64,000 nt of DNA from Candidatus Tidjanibacter faecipullorum. Its GTDB lineage: Bacteria; Bacteroidota; Bacteroidia; Bacteroidales; Rikenellaceae. Numbering within the stretch: the first letter of the stretch is position 1; the number at the start of each line of letters is the position of its first letter. A program made the position numbers and the translations under genes. The notes beneath the pieces are model-generated. The model did no database searches, had not been told where the DNA came from, and worked only from the letters and a program-made list of their open reading frames with translations. The stretch spans positions 1 to 64,000 of the forward strand of contig DXCC01000004.1 of the NCBI GenBank assembly GCA_019116245.1. The letters run 5' to 3'. This document shows, piece by piece, positions 50,543 to 58,896 of this stretch.

Positions 50543-53131
50543 CTACCGTTTCATGAACGAGCGGTGGTACTCCTGACCGTTGTCGAGCTGCAGGGTCATC
50601 GTGTAGGCTCCCGGCGCCAACGCGGTGAGGTCGTACACCAAGCGATCCTTCTGCTCGCCGGTCCCCCGGTCGAACACGACATTGGCGACTTCCAGCACCA
50701 GGCGGGCCGCACCGTCATAGATGCGCATCCGGGCACTGTTGCCATTGGCTCCGGCCACGCCGACCGTCACCGTCGTCTCGACCGGATTCGGATAGAGCGT
50801 CAGTCCGGCACCCAACGTAGTCGTATCCTCCTGATCCCCATCACCGCCTTCATCGGGTCCGGGAGGCGTTACCGGGGTCTCCTTGACATTGACACGCATG
50901 TTGCGCGAGAACGCGGCACCGGCCAGGTCTGTCGCCGTGATGGAGACAATCACACTGCCCTCCATCCGCGCACTGACTACCAGAATATTCTCCTCAACCG
51001 TCACCTCGGCAATCGACGGATCCTCACTCTCGGCCGAGAAGGTCAACTTGTCATTGGGCAGGTCGGGATCGGTAAAATACTCCGACAGGTCGAGGCGACC
51101 CTCGAAACTGCCGTTCTCGGGCAGCGTCATCGGCTCCAGCGGCTTGGCCAGCTGCGGCGAACGGTTGGCATGCTCAATGGTCGTTCCCTCGCAGTTCACC
51201 GCCTGGGACACGTTGCCGAAACGATCCACAGCCACCACTTCGAACCGATAGGTCGTTTCATGAGCCAGTCCGTTGATCTCCGCCTCCAGCGATTCGCCCA
51301 CCGAGAAATAGTTGGGGACAATCACCTCGCGCACTTCGCCGCTGCCGTCGGCCGGAGCATAGGAGACACGGAACGAAGCCACCGGCAGCTGACGGGGCGT
51401 CGCATCGGCCGGAACGTCCGCAATGGACAGGAAGAGCGTCTGCTCAACCCCCTCCTGCGTGCTGGCGGATACGCTGCCGGGCTGACCCGGAGCGGCCTTC
51501 GGATCGGTCAGATTCATCATGTCGGTCCGGACAAGGCCGTTACCCAGTCCTTCCGTCACGAAAGCGCTGGTCTGGTAGCCATCCACCGTTATATAGCTGC
51601 GCAACAGCATGTCTTTCAGATCGGCCTCCGTAAAGCCCGGGCCGCCGTAGTTGGCAACGATCAGCGCCGCTACGCCCGACACGTGCGGACAAGCCATCGA
51701 CGTACCGTTCTTCCAGCAGTAGGAATTGGGAACGAACGTATCGCCGTCCCAGCCAGTGCTCAGCACCTTGCCCTGCGTGCCGAAATCGACATCCTGCGCA
51801 CCGGAACCGCCCGGAGCGAAGAGGTCCGCACCCGGACCGATATTGGAATAGAGGGCGCGACGGTAGTTGGCCATCATGGCCGTAACGGCAATGACGCACT
51901 CCTCATTGGAAGGAATACCGATCGCGGTCGAATACTCGTTACCCGTGGCAAAAACCAGAATACCGCCCTTCATGGGGCCCGTCTGATTGCCGTCGGCATC
52001 CGTACCGGCATTGTCAATGAAATACTGGAAGGCATCCAGCAGACTCTGCGGAGCCGACGTGATGGTCGGTGCGGAATACTCCCAGCTGTTCTGGCTGATC
52101 ACCGCCCCGTTGTCGGCCGCATAGACATAGGCATTCGGAGCCACGGTATTGTCGCCGCCGCCGTCCGACGAGTAGAGCGGGCAGGTCATCAGCCGCACGC
52201 CGTCACCCTTGCCCGAGCCACCGGCCACACCGCAGACGCCGATGCCGTTGTTGTTCACCGCGGCCACCGTACCGGCCACGTGCGTACCGTGCGAACCCGG
52301 CGTGATGTCCCCTGTACGGTTATAGAAATCGTAGCCGTACACATCGTCGATATAGCCGTTGCCGTCGTCGTCGATGCCATTGCCGGGAATCTCACCCATA
52401 TTGACCCACATGTTGTCAGCCAGATCCTCATGGGTAGCCTCAACACCCATATCCATGATGGCTACGATCACGGACGGATCGCCCGCCTTCATCTCCGGAT
52501 CGTTCCAGACGGAGAACAGTCCCACATCGGCGCCGGGCAGCGAGTTGGGCAGCGTACCGTCGTTGTCGTAGTGCCACTGATACTTCAGCTGCGGATCGTT
52601 GAAGGGCATCTCGCGCTGGTTACCCGCCCACTCGCCGCCGGTCGTCTCCTCCGAGGCGGCCTTCATCTGCGAGGGCAACAGGTAACGGGGCTCGTCCACC
52701 AGCTGTACGGTATAGATCGGTTCCACGTTGCTGATCTCGGGCAGGGAAGCAAAATCCGAGGCCGCACGCGATACGGGCACCGAATCGTCGAACTTCACGT
52801 CATACCACAGGTGCAGGCCGTAACGGCGATGCCGGGCCTCGAAACGGGGATCCGACGGGAATACGCGCCGTACCTCCGAAGCGCCCAGTTCGGCTGCCAG
52901 CCGATCGAGTTCGGGGTCACCCGAGCCGAGCTCTCCGCGCGTAAAGACGCCCACCCGAAGCGGCGTGGCCTCCTCGGTCATCTTGATACGCACCCATCCG
53001 GCGAGCACATCGCTGTCGGAATACTGGTCCGTATTTCCTCCCTGCGACGGTATCCCCTGCTCCGCATCCTCCCGCACGCAGGAAGCAAACAGGCCGGCCG
53101 CCGCCAATAACAATACAAAATAACGTTTCAT
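50543..53131 (-). CDS. S8 subtilisin-like lipoprotein protease, paralogue 5 of 6
   Basis: An 862-residue member, the closest relative of paralogue 4 by eye. Signal and lipobox: MKRYFVLLLAAAGLFASC, then VREDA. Triad: Asp227 in IMDMGVEATH (Met after Asp), His281 in GSHGTHVAG and Ser478 in NGTSMACPHVSG; the oxyanion Asn is in FATGNEYS. The Asp-rich loop reads GIDDDGNGYIDDVYGYDF. One Fn3-like and one cadherin-like module (LDLSEYFTDPDLPNDKLTFSA) precede the Por-type tail LYPNPVETTVTVGV ... GAYTMTL ... SFMKR. The tail's first ten residues match paralogue 4 almost exactly. The start is the ATG at 53131; the 12 residues the ORF track adds are not signal-like. Confidence 0.87.
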   Translation of the reverse strand: MKRYFVLLLAAAGLFASCVREDAEQGIPSQGGNTDQYSDSDVLAGWVRIKMTEEATPLRVGVFTRGELGSGDPELDRLAAELGASEVRRVFPSDPRFEARHRRYGLHLWYDVKFDDSVPVSRAASDFASLPEISNVEPIYTVQLVDEPRYLLPSQMKAASEETTGGEWAGNQREMPFNDPQLKYQWHYDNDGTLPNSLPGADVGLFSVWNDPEMKAGDPSVIVAIMDMGVEATHEDLADNMWVNMGEIPGNGIDDDGNGYIDDVYGYDFYNRTGDITPGSHGTHVAGTVAAVNNNGIGVCGVAGGSGKGDGVRLMTCPLYSSDGGGDNTVAPNAYVYAADNGAVISQNSWEYSAPTITSAPQSLLDAFQYFIDNAGTDADGNQTGPMKGGILVFATGNEYSTAIGIPSNEECVIAVTAMMANYRRALYSNIGPGADLFAPGGSGAQDVDFGTQGKVLSTGWDGDTFVPNSYCWKNGTSMACPHVSGVAALIVANYGGPGFTEADLKDMLLRSYITVDGYQTSAFVTEGLGNGLVRTDMMNLTDPKAAPGQPGSVSASTQEGVEQTLFLSIADVPADATPRQLPVASFRVSYAPADGSGEVREVIVPNYFSVGESLEAEINGLAHETTYRFEVVAVDRFGNVSQAVNCEGTTIEHANRSPQLAKPLEPMTLPENGSFEGRLDLSEYFTDPDLPNDKLTFSAESEDPSIAEVTVEENILVVSARMEGSVIVSITATDLAGAAFSRNMRVNVKETPVTPPGPDEGGDGDQEDTTTLGAGLTLYPNPVETTVTVGVAGANGNSARMRIYDGAARLVLEVANVVFDRGTGEQKDRLVYDLTALAPGAYTMTLQLDNGQEYHRSFMKR

Positions 53132-53306
53132 CAAAGTTTGTGTTTTTACGATCTGTGCAACCTGCATCCCGCGGCAATCGCCACTCCGACGCAGGCATCC
53201 GATGCGAAAATAACGAAAATATCCGAACCGACACCGCAGCGGCCGCCGGAAAACGGCCCGTTGCCGTACCGGTTCGGGTTCTTGTGTGCGCTCTCGGCGC
53301 CGATTG

Positions 53307-55865
53307 CTACAGTTTGATCATGGACGACGTGTAGCTGTGATCACCCAGCGTCACCCGTACCGTATAGGTACCCGGAGCCAACCGGCTCACCTCGGGAACC
53401 GTTACGCGGCTGTTGCCGTCCAGCTGCTTGGACACTTCCATCACCTGACGGGCGGCAGCATCGTACCACGTGATGACAATGCGCTGGTTGACGCTCAGAA
53501 TCCGATCATTCAGCGCCAGCGTCATCTGATCGCCAACGGGATTGGGATAGAGGTTGAGTCCCGGACGCAACTCCACATCATCCGGATCTTCGGCAGGCGG
53601 CGTTTCGGGTTCCGGTGCCTTGATCGTAAAGAAGATGGGGGCCTCGATTGCAGCACCGCGCTTGTCGGTTGCCACGACCGTCACCGTACAGGTACCTGCC
53701 TTGAGCGGCGTCACCTGCAGCGTCAGACCGTTCAGCAGTTCGACAGCCACCACCGACTCGTCGCTCACGCGGAACGAATAGGTGATCGCGTCGCCGTATT
53801 CCGTATCAGGCTCCTTGAAGTAGGTGTTCAGAATAAACTTCTTGACATTCTTGGCCAGATCAGCCACATCGTCCACCTCGATCGTTACGTCGCTGAATTC
53901 ACGCAACAGTTGGGGAGCATGGTTTTCATAGATGTCCGTAGCCGACTGGAACTCCACATACTCGGTCTCGTTGCCGTAGCGGTCCACGGCATTGATCCGG
54001 AACTTGTACTCGGCTTCACTCTTGCCCTGGAAGACGTACACGAAACGCTCGCCGGCATCGAAGTTGTTCGTCAGGATCATCTTCTGCGTTTCACCGGCCA
54101 CGCCGTTCACCACCTCGGCATACTCCAGATTGTATTTTGCCACCGGCATGCCGTTGCCGTCGATCGGCACGGGGAAGGAAATGGTCACCGAAGCGGCCGT
54201 TGCCTCGGCCTTCAGATCGGTAATGGCCGACGGGCCTTCGGTCGGGAAGTCCAGATCCATCAGGGCCACATCCACCAGACCGTTGCCGATCTTGCCCGAA
54301 TATTTCGGAGCCATGTAGTCGCCGATCGGACGGACGCTGCCCTCCAGACGGCGACGCAGATCGGCAGCCGTGAAGCCCATGGCCTTATACTTGGAGAGGA
54401 TCAGCGCAGCCACACCCGACACATGGGGGCAGGCCATCGAGGTGCCCGACATGTAGCCGTACCGGCCATTGGGCAGCGTACTGTAAATGAAGAGAGCCGA
54501 ATTGGATTCCGTCTGCGAATTGGCTCCGCCCGGTGCCAGCAGGTCGATGCTCTCACCATACTCGGAGTAGTCGGCCACCTCATAGAAAGGCGTCATGGAG
54601 GCCACGGCCACCGTACGGGCATCCCGTGCCGGATAGTAGACCATATCCGAACCGGTATTGCCGGCGGCGCAGACCACCAGACCGCCCTTCATCGGGCCGT
54701 CCTGCACGCCGTTCTCGTCAGTACCGGCATTATCGACAAAATACTGAATGGCATCCGAGGTATCCTTACCCAGACCGGTCTGGTTGATGGTCCAGCTGCA
54801 GTTGACGATCACGGCGCCCATATCGGCCGCATAGGCGAAGGCCTCGAGCATCGGGATGTCGTCCGAGCCGCGCTCGTCGAAGAACTGGAGGGTCATCAGC
54901 CGCACGCCGTCCCCCGTATTGGAACCGCCCGCCACGCCGCAACAGCCGACGCCGTTGCCGTTCACGGCCGCAATGGTACCGGCCACGTGGGTACCGTGGT
55001 TGCCGGGCGAGATGTTGCCGGTAGGCCGTTTCTCGGGATCACCGGACCAGTTGACCATGAAGTTGGCACCGTGGATGTCATCCACCACGCCGTTGCCGTC
55101 ATCGTCGATGCCGTTGCCGGGAATCTCGTTCGGATTGACCCACATGTTGGCTGCCAGGTCGGGGTGGTCGTACTGTACACCGTGGTCCATCACGGCCACG
55201 ATCACCTTCGGATCGCCGTAGGTTCCGGCCACCTTCCAACCCTCGAACAGGTTGATGTCCGCACCGGCAATCGAACCGGGAATCGAACCGTCGTTATGAT
55301 AGTGCCACTGTTTGGCCAGATCGGGATCGTCGAAGGGCATCTCGTCGGCCGTCGCGCTCTGGCGGGCCGTCGTCAGAGCCGGTTCATAGACGCTCTCGGC
55401 CGGCATAATGGCATAACTCTCCATGTGCACCCGGCGAATGGGCTGTGCGACCTGCACGTTCTCCAGTTCGCCGAAGGAGCGCTCGGCGCGGGTCACCGGC
55501 ACGCTGTCGTCGATCTTCAGATCGTACCACAGATGGAGGCCGTATTTCCGACGGCGCTCGGCAAACTTGCCGCCATCGAGGAACACCCTCCGGATCTGGG
55601 TCACACCCAGCTCCTGGGCAATCTCGTCCAGACGCGGGTCACCCGACTCAACGGCCCCGCGCGTAAATGCGCCTACCCGCAGCGCTTCGGCTTCCGGTTT
55701 GAGCTTGATACGGACCCAGCCGCTCACCACATCATCGTCCTGCCAGGACGACTGTCCGGCATCGGGTACTCCGGCCAGGGGTTGCCCGATCTCTTCCTTC
55801 ACACAGGAGGCCAGCGCTACCGTCAATCCGGCAAACAGAGCCGCCCGAAAAAGTCTCTTTCTCAT
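53307..55865 (-). CDS. S8 subtilisin-like lipoprotein protease, paralogue 6 of 6
   Basis: An 852-residue member and the first in the direction of transcription. Signal and lipobox: MRKRLFRAALFAGLTVALASC, then VKEEI. Triad: Asp227 in VMDHGVQYDH (His after Asp), His290 in GNHGTHVAG and Ser476 in SGTSMACPHVSG, with the oxyanion Asn in CAAGNTGS. An extra loop near residues 265-285 (VNWSGDPEKRPTGN) separates the Asp-rich loop from the catalytic His. The Fn3-like and Ig-like modules (ILNTYFKEPDTEYGDAITYSF) precede the tail LYPNPVGDQMTLAL ... GTYTVRV ... SSMIKL, the most divergent ending of the six. A perfect -7 box lies about 82 bases upstream. Confidence 0.87.
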   Translation of the reverse strand: MRKRLFRAALFAGLTVALASCVKEEIGQPLAGVPDAGQSSWQDDDVVSGWVRIKLKPEAEALRVGAFTRGAVESGDPRLDEIAQELGVTQIRRVFLDGGKFAERRRKYGLHLWYDLKIDDSVPVTRAERSFGELENVQVAQPIRRVHMESYAIMPAESVYEPALTTARQSATADEMPFDDPDLAKQWHYHNDGSIPGSIAGADINLFEGWKVAGTYGDPKVIVAVMDHGVQYDHPDLAANMWVNPNEIPGNGIDDDGNGVVDDIHGANFMVNWSGDPEKRPTGNISPGNHGTHVAGTIAAVNGNGVGCCGVAGGSNTGDGVRLMTLQFFDERGSDDIPMLEAFAYAADMGAVIVNCSWTINQTGLGKDTSDAIQYFVDNAGTDENGVQDGPMKGGLVVCAAGNTGSDMVYYPARDARTVAVASMTPFYEVADYSEYGESIDLLAPGGANSQTESNSALFIYSTLPNGRYGYMSGTSMACPHVSGVAALILSKYKAMGFTAADLRRRLEGSVRPIGDYMAPKYSGKIGNGLVDVALMDLDFPTEGPSAITDLKAEATAASVTISFPVPIDGNGMPVAKYNLEYAEVVNGVAGETQKMILTNNFDAGERFVYVFQGKSEAEYKFRINAVDRYGNETEYVEFQSATDIYENHAPQLLREFSDVTIEVDDVADLAKNVKKFILNTYFKEPDTEYGDAITYSFRVSDESVVAVELLNGLTLQVTPLKAGTCTVTVVATDKRGAAIEAPIFFTIKAPEPETPPAEDPDDVELRPGLNLYPNPVGDQMTLALNDRILSVNQRIVITWYDAAARQVMEVSKQLDGNSRVTVPEVSRLAPGTYTVRVTLGDHSYTSSMIKL

Positions 55866-55946
55866 CAAGGTATCGTAATTAGTGTTTTTGTTGTTGGCAT
55901 TCCATCGGCCGCACCTTGTAATAATACGGTCACAAATTGCATCTTA

Positions 55947-55954
55947 CAAATATA
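55947..55954 (-). promoter_or_regulatory. -7 box upstream of the protease array
   Basis: TATATTTG on the minus strand fits TAnnTTTG and precedes paralogue 6 by about 82 bases, in an A/T-rich stretch unlike the rest of the window. Confidence 0.5.
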
Positions 55955-56017
55955 TTATTTTTTTCGTTCATTCATCTTCTTTCGCCCGATTTCATACTGG
56001 GCCGCCGATTTTTACGT

Positions 56018-56025
56018 TACCTTTG
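56018..56025 (+). promoter_or_regulatory. -7 box of the S4-domain protein gene
   Basis: TACCTTTG fits TAnnTTTG, 48 bases before the ATG at 56074. It is divergent from the promoter of the protease array. Confidence 0.5.
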
Positions 56026-56073
56026 CCGGGGTCGGTCCATCCGGACCGCACCATACCGCATATCGACAAAAAC

Positions 56074-56487
56074 ATGGCAGAGGAGATCCGAATCGACAAA
56101 TGGCTTTGGGCCGTACGCATCTTCAAGTCGCGCAGCGATGCCGCCGAGGCATGCCGCATGAACCGCGTACTGGTGAACGGGAGTTACTGCAAACCCTCGC
56201 GCGAGTTGCGCGAAGGCGACACCGTGGCCGTACGCAAACTGCCCGTCACCTACACCTTCCGCGTGAAGGGACTGGTCTCCAACCGGCAGCCGGCCAAGAA
56301 CGTGCCGCTCTACATGGAGAACCTGACGCCGCAGAGCGAACTGGACAAGCTCAACCCGCCGCGCGAGACGATCTTCATCTCCCGCGACCGCGGCACGGGC
56401 CGCCCCACCAAGAAAGAGCGCCGCGAAATCGACGCCCTGATGGACGACCTCTACCTCGACGAGAGCCTGCTGTCCGACGACGAGTAG
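56074..56487 (+). CDS. S4 RNA-binding domain protein, Hsp15/HslR type
   Basis: A 137-residue cytoplasmic RNA-binding protein. The S4 domain occupies residues 1-70: IRIDKWLWAVRIFKSRSDAAEACRMNRVLVNG, then KPSRELREGDTVAVRK. A basic middle (RGTGRPTKKERREID) and an acidic C-terminus (YLDESLLSDDE) follow. Hsp15 of E. coli recognises stalled 50S subunits with attached nascent chains and frees the tRNA. ATG 56074 is preferred; the ORF-track start at 55882 would run through the promoter. It separates the protease array from the phage module. Confidence 0.88.
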   Translation: MAEEIRIDKWLWAVRIFKSRSDAAEACRMNRVLVNGSYCKPSRELREGDTVAVRKLPVTYTFRVKGLVSNRQPAKNVPLYMENLTPQSELDKLNPPRETIFISRDRGTGRPTKKERREIDALMDDLYLDESLLSDDE

Positions 56488-56514
56488 CACCGTCCTGCGC
56501 CCGCTCACGACAAG

Positions 56515-56558
56515 AAAGGGAGCGACGCCGTCCGCCAAGACGCTGTCGCTCCCTTTTC
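56515..56558. terminator. Bidirectional terminator between the S4 gene and the phage module
   Basis: AAAGGGAGCGAC and GTCGCTCCCTTT form a 12-bp stem around an 18-base loop, followed by T on both strands. It marks the boundary of the phage-type genes. Confidence 0.75.
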
Positions 56559-56576
56559 ATGCATTGCCCGACCGCC

Positions 56577-57041
56577 CTACAGCACCACGCTTCCGGCAAT
56601 GGAGGTGCGGCAATGCACATCCTCTGCCGGATCGTATTCGGGATAGACCGCCGGATCGGCCGCCATCTGCCGCCGGGCGGCATCGAGCAGCGTGGCGGCA
56701 TCGCGCCGCACCCGGCGACTCCACGCCACCACCGCCGCATCGGAGGCCGCCTCGAAGGTCTCGCCCCCATAGCGCACCACACCGGCCGCCCCCACCCGCT
56801 GCATGAGCGACGGCAGCACGGCCGCTTTCACGAAGAGGGCCAGCGCCGGTTTCAGCCACTCGTCGGCCAGTTCGGCGTAACGCCCCTCCAGCACCGCTCC
56901 GTACATGGCCCGTCCGAGCGCCGGTGCCAGATGGCGGAGCTGGGCGCTGCGCACGTCCTGTTCGGAGAGCACGCCCTCGGGCAGTTCCGCATCGCCGAAA
57001 GCCGTCTGCACGACTTCGGCCACAGTCATCATCGTTTTCAT
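56577..57041 (-). CDS. Phage head-tail connector-like protein (DUF6712-like)
   Basis: A 154-residue helical protein with no signal peptide. Its length, the long helical mid-part (YAELADEWLKPALALFVKAAVLPSLMQRVGAAGVVRYG) and a regular Ala/Arg-rich helix after it (DAATLLDAARRQMA) resemble small adaptor proteins of Bacteroidales phages. It lies directly downstream of the portal gene but beyond a strong terminator, so it may need read-through or its own promoter. The family name is recognised only loosely. Confidence 0.5.
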   Translation of the reverse strand: MKTMMTVAEVVQTAFGDAELPEGVLSEQDVRSAQLRHLAPALGRAMYGAVLEGRYAELADEWLKPALALFVKAAVLPSLMQRVGAAGVVRYGGETFEAASDAAVVAWSRRVRRDAATLLDAARRQMAADPAVYPEYDPAEDVHCRTSIAGSVVL

Positions 57042-57055
57042 GGATTCACAGTCTT

Positions 57056-57099
57056 AAAAAGGGACCGGCCGACGCATCGTGTTGCTGCCGGCCGGTCCC
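57056..57099 (-). terminator. Rho-independent terminator after the portal gene
   Basis: On the minus strand GGGACCGGCC and GGCCGGTCCC form a 10-bp stem and are followed by TTTTTAAGA. It stands inside what looks like one structural operon. Confidence 0.85.
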
Positions 57100-57113
57100 G
57101 GTTTTGCGCCGCG

Positions 57114-58343
57114 TCAGTCGATGTTGCGCATGGCGTATTTGGTGATCTGGGCCACAAACAGCTGCTGCCGTTCGTCCTGGGGATCGAAGTCGAGCCCGTC
57201 GGCCCGGCGCGCCTCCCACACCTTCATGTAGAGCGGCTTGCTGCGGGTCGGAGGCCGGTTCACCACCGCGAGCGACGAACAATTCTCACCGAGCACCCGC
57301 TCCATGAGGCTGCGCAGGGGTTCGAGCAACTCGGCCTGCTCGGCCAGAATCACCGTATTGAGGGCGATCTCGTACTCGTGCAGGATGCGCTCGGCATTGA
57401 AACCCGAGGCGTAGTCGAGCCCGCTGAGCGAACGGAACCACGAGTGGGCCACCACAATGTCGGCCGTAGCCTGCTCGTGGAGATCCCGCCAGTCGCCGTC
57501 GTTGGCCGACGTGATCGGGATGTAGCGCGAGCTGTCGCCCTCCTCGCAGTCCTTGATCATGAACATCACCTGCCCGGGACGTCCGGCAAACTTCCGTTCG
57601 GCGCGGCGGGCCAGCTCCTCGGCCTGCTGTTCGTTGTCCACTCCGCCGTCAAGCAGCATGACACCCGACATCTGGAACGAATTCTCCAGCCGGCTGATGT
57701 TCCATCGGTCGGTCTTGTAGGTGATCGCCGAGACGTTCAGCCCCGCCACATAGGCCGGCACACCGTAGTGGCTGAAGGCAGGCTCGTAATCCTTGTAGTG
57801 GATCACGGCGTGGAGCAGTCCGTCGGCGCCGCGCTCGGTGAGGGGCCACAGCGGCAGCGAACGGAAGCCCGACCGCGGCGCGCGGCTCCAGTCGCCGTGC
57901 AGCAGCACGTGGCGGTCGTCCCGCGCCAGGCGGCAGCGCGAGGCATCCTGATGGAACAGCGACAGGAAGGTTCCCGCCTCGTCGGTCACGATTTCGACGA
58001 ACGCATTGCCGAAGAGCATCTTGTCGAACGCCAGTTTGCGGAACACCTGCCGCAGGGTCTCGCCGTCGCGGTTGGCATGGGCCACGAAGGCCGCCAGCCG
58101 CGGCAACCCCTCGCCCATCGAAAAGCCCTTGCCGGCGATGTAGTCGGCCTTGTCGTTCACGATGCGCCGGTGGGTCACGCTCCGGCGGAACATCTCGGCC
58201 AGTGCCAGCGGGAAGAGGTTGTCGTCGCCCCACCGCCAGCAGCCCGCCGTTCCGCCCGTGCGCGGAGCCGCCCGAAAGGGATCCCGGCTCTCGCCGCGGG
58301 GCGTAAAGAGTTTGGGCACATAGTGCGTCTTGTCCTTCTGCAT
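57114..58343 (-). CDS. Phage portal protein
   Basis: A 409-residue protein resembling HK97-type portals, which form the dodecameric DNA gate at one vertex of the capsid. Support: WGDDNLFPLALAEMFRRSVTHRRIVNDKADYIAGKGF near the N-terminus, FRKLAFDKMLFGNAFVEIV in the middle (the usual second-helix region), and YEIALNTVILAEQAELLEPLRSLMERVL in the C-terminal stalk. The neighbouring capsid and head-protease genes agree. It ends at the strong terminator at 57056-57099. Confidence 0.75.
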   Translation of the reverse strand: MQKDKTHYVPKLFTPRGESRDPFRAAPRTGGTAGCWRWGDDNLFPLALAEMFRRSVTHRRIVNDKADYIAGKGFSMGEGLPRLAAFVAHANRDGETLRQVFRKLAFDKMLFGNAFVEIVTDEAGTFLSLFHQDASRCRLARDDRHVLLHGDWSRAPRSGFRSLPLWPLTERGADGLLHAVIHYKDYEPAFSHYGVPAYVAGLNVSAITYKTDRWNISRLENSFQMSGVMLLDGGVDNEQQAEELARRAERKFAGRPGQVMFMIKDCEEGDSSRYIPITSANDGDWRDLHEQATADIVVAHSWFRSLSGLDYASGFNAERILHEYEIALNTVILAEQAELLEPLRSLMERVLGENCSSLAVVNRPPTRSKPLYMKVWEARRADGLDFDPQDERQQLFVAQITKYAMRNID

Positions 58344-58361
58344 ACTTCACATTTTTTCGGA

Positions 58362-58892
58362 TTACAACAAATCATCGACCCGGCCCGTGAAGGGGCGCGA
58401 ACAGGCCACATCGTTGGCCCGCAGCGTCACCCGCACGACGGGATCCTCGGCCTGCCGGGTGGAGCTGTCGGCTTCGGCCGCCACCAGCCGCAGCGGCCGC
58501 CCGGCGCCGAAATCGGCCGACCAACCGGCCAGCACGGTTTCGCCCGAGGCGAGACGCAGCAGGGCCACGATGCCGCCCCGCCCGTCCAGTTCGCGCAGCC
58601 GTTCGACCACGGCAGCCGCCCGGCCGCCGGCCACGGGCAGCGTCCACGAGAGTTCGTGCCGGATATACCACAGCGAGAAGGCCCCCTGCATGCGCTGCAC
58701 ATAACCGGCACCGTCCTCTGCGACGGCACACGGCTCGAAGCGACACCCCTCGCGCAGGGTAATCGTCGTCCAGCTCGCAGCGTCCCCCGCAACGGCCGTC
58801 ACCGCGTCGGCCGCCGCCAGCCAGACCGCCTCCACGCCCCCCGCCGAAGCGCACAGCTCCTCCGGCGGGATGGTTCCTACCGTTCCGTCCAT
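58362..58892 (-). CDS. Unknown phage virion protein
   Basis: A 176-residue protein between the probable capsid and portal genes. No named domain is recognised with certainty. The strands SWTTITLREGCRF and QHELSW-like IRHELSWTLPVAGG, together with GGIVALLRLASGETVLAGWSADFG, suggest a beta-rich fold like phage tail-tube or head-completion proteins. It is encoded without a gap longer than 18 bases from the portal gene. The function assignment is context only. Confidence 0.5.
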   Translation of the reverse strand: MDGTVGTIPPEELCASAGGVEAVWLAAADAVTAVAGDAASWTTITLREGCRFEPCAVAEDGAGYVQRMQGAFSLWYIRHELSWTLPVAGGRAAAVVERLRELDGRGGIVALLRLASGETVLAGWSADFGAGRPLRLVAAEADSSTRQAEDPVVRVTLRANDVACSRPFTGRVDDLL

Positions 58893-58896
58893 CCGG

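Larger units (their letters stand above)
39543..55865 (-). repeat. Tandem array of six S8 protease genes (coding direct repeats)
   Basis: Six genes of 2.4-2.8 kb lie head to tail with gaps of 110-240 bases and nothing else between them. Local DNA similarity is high around the catalytic Ser: on the plus strand CCCGACACGTGCGGACA, or a near copy, recurs in every unit. Such stretches could support recombination between copies. The gaps differ in sequence, so the array is old enough for non-coding DNA to have diverged. Confidence 0.88.

Noticed and set aside
47660-53110. 1816-residue plus-strand ORF antisense to protease paralogues 4 and 5
   Set aside because: Same kind of shadow frame. It is remarkable for its length, but the repeated units carry the same codon bias, so the same stop-free complement recurs in each.
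39019-56560. Hairpins between protease genes as a REP-type repeat family
   Set aside because: The stems at 44689, 47649 and 50487 differ in sequence, so they are better read as separate terminators than as one dispersed repeat.
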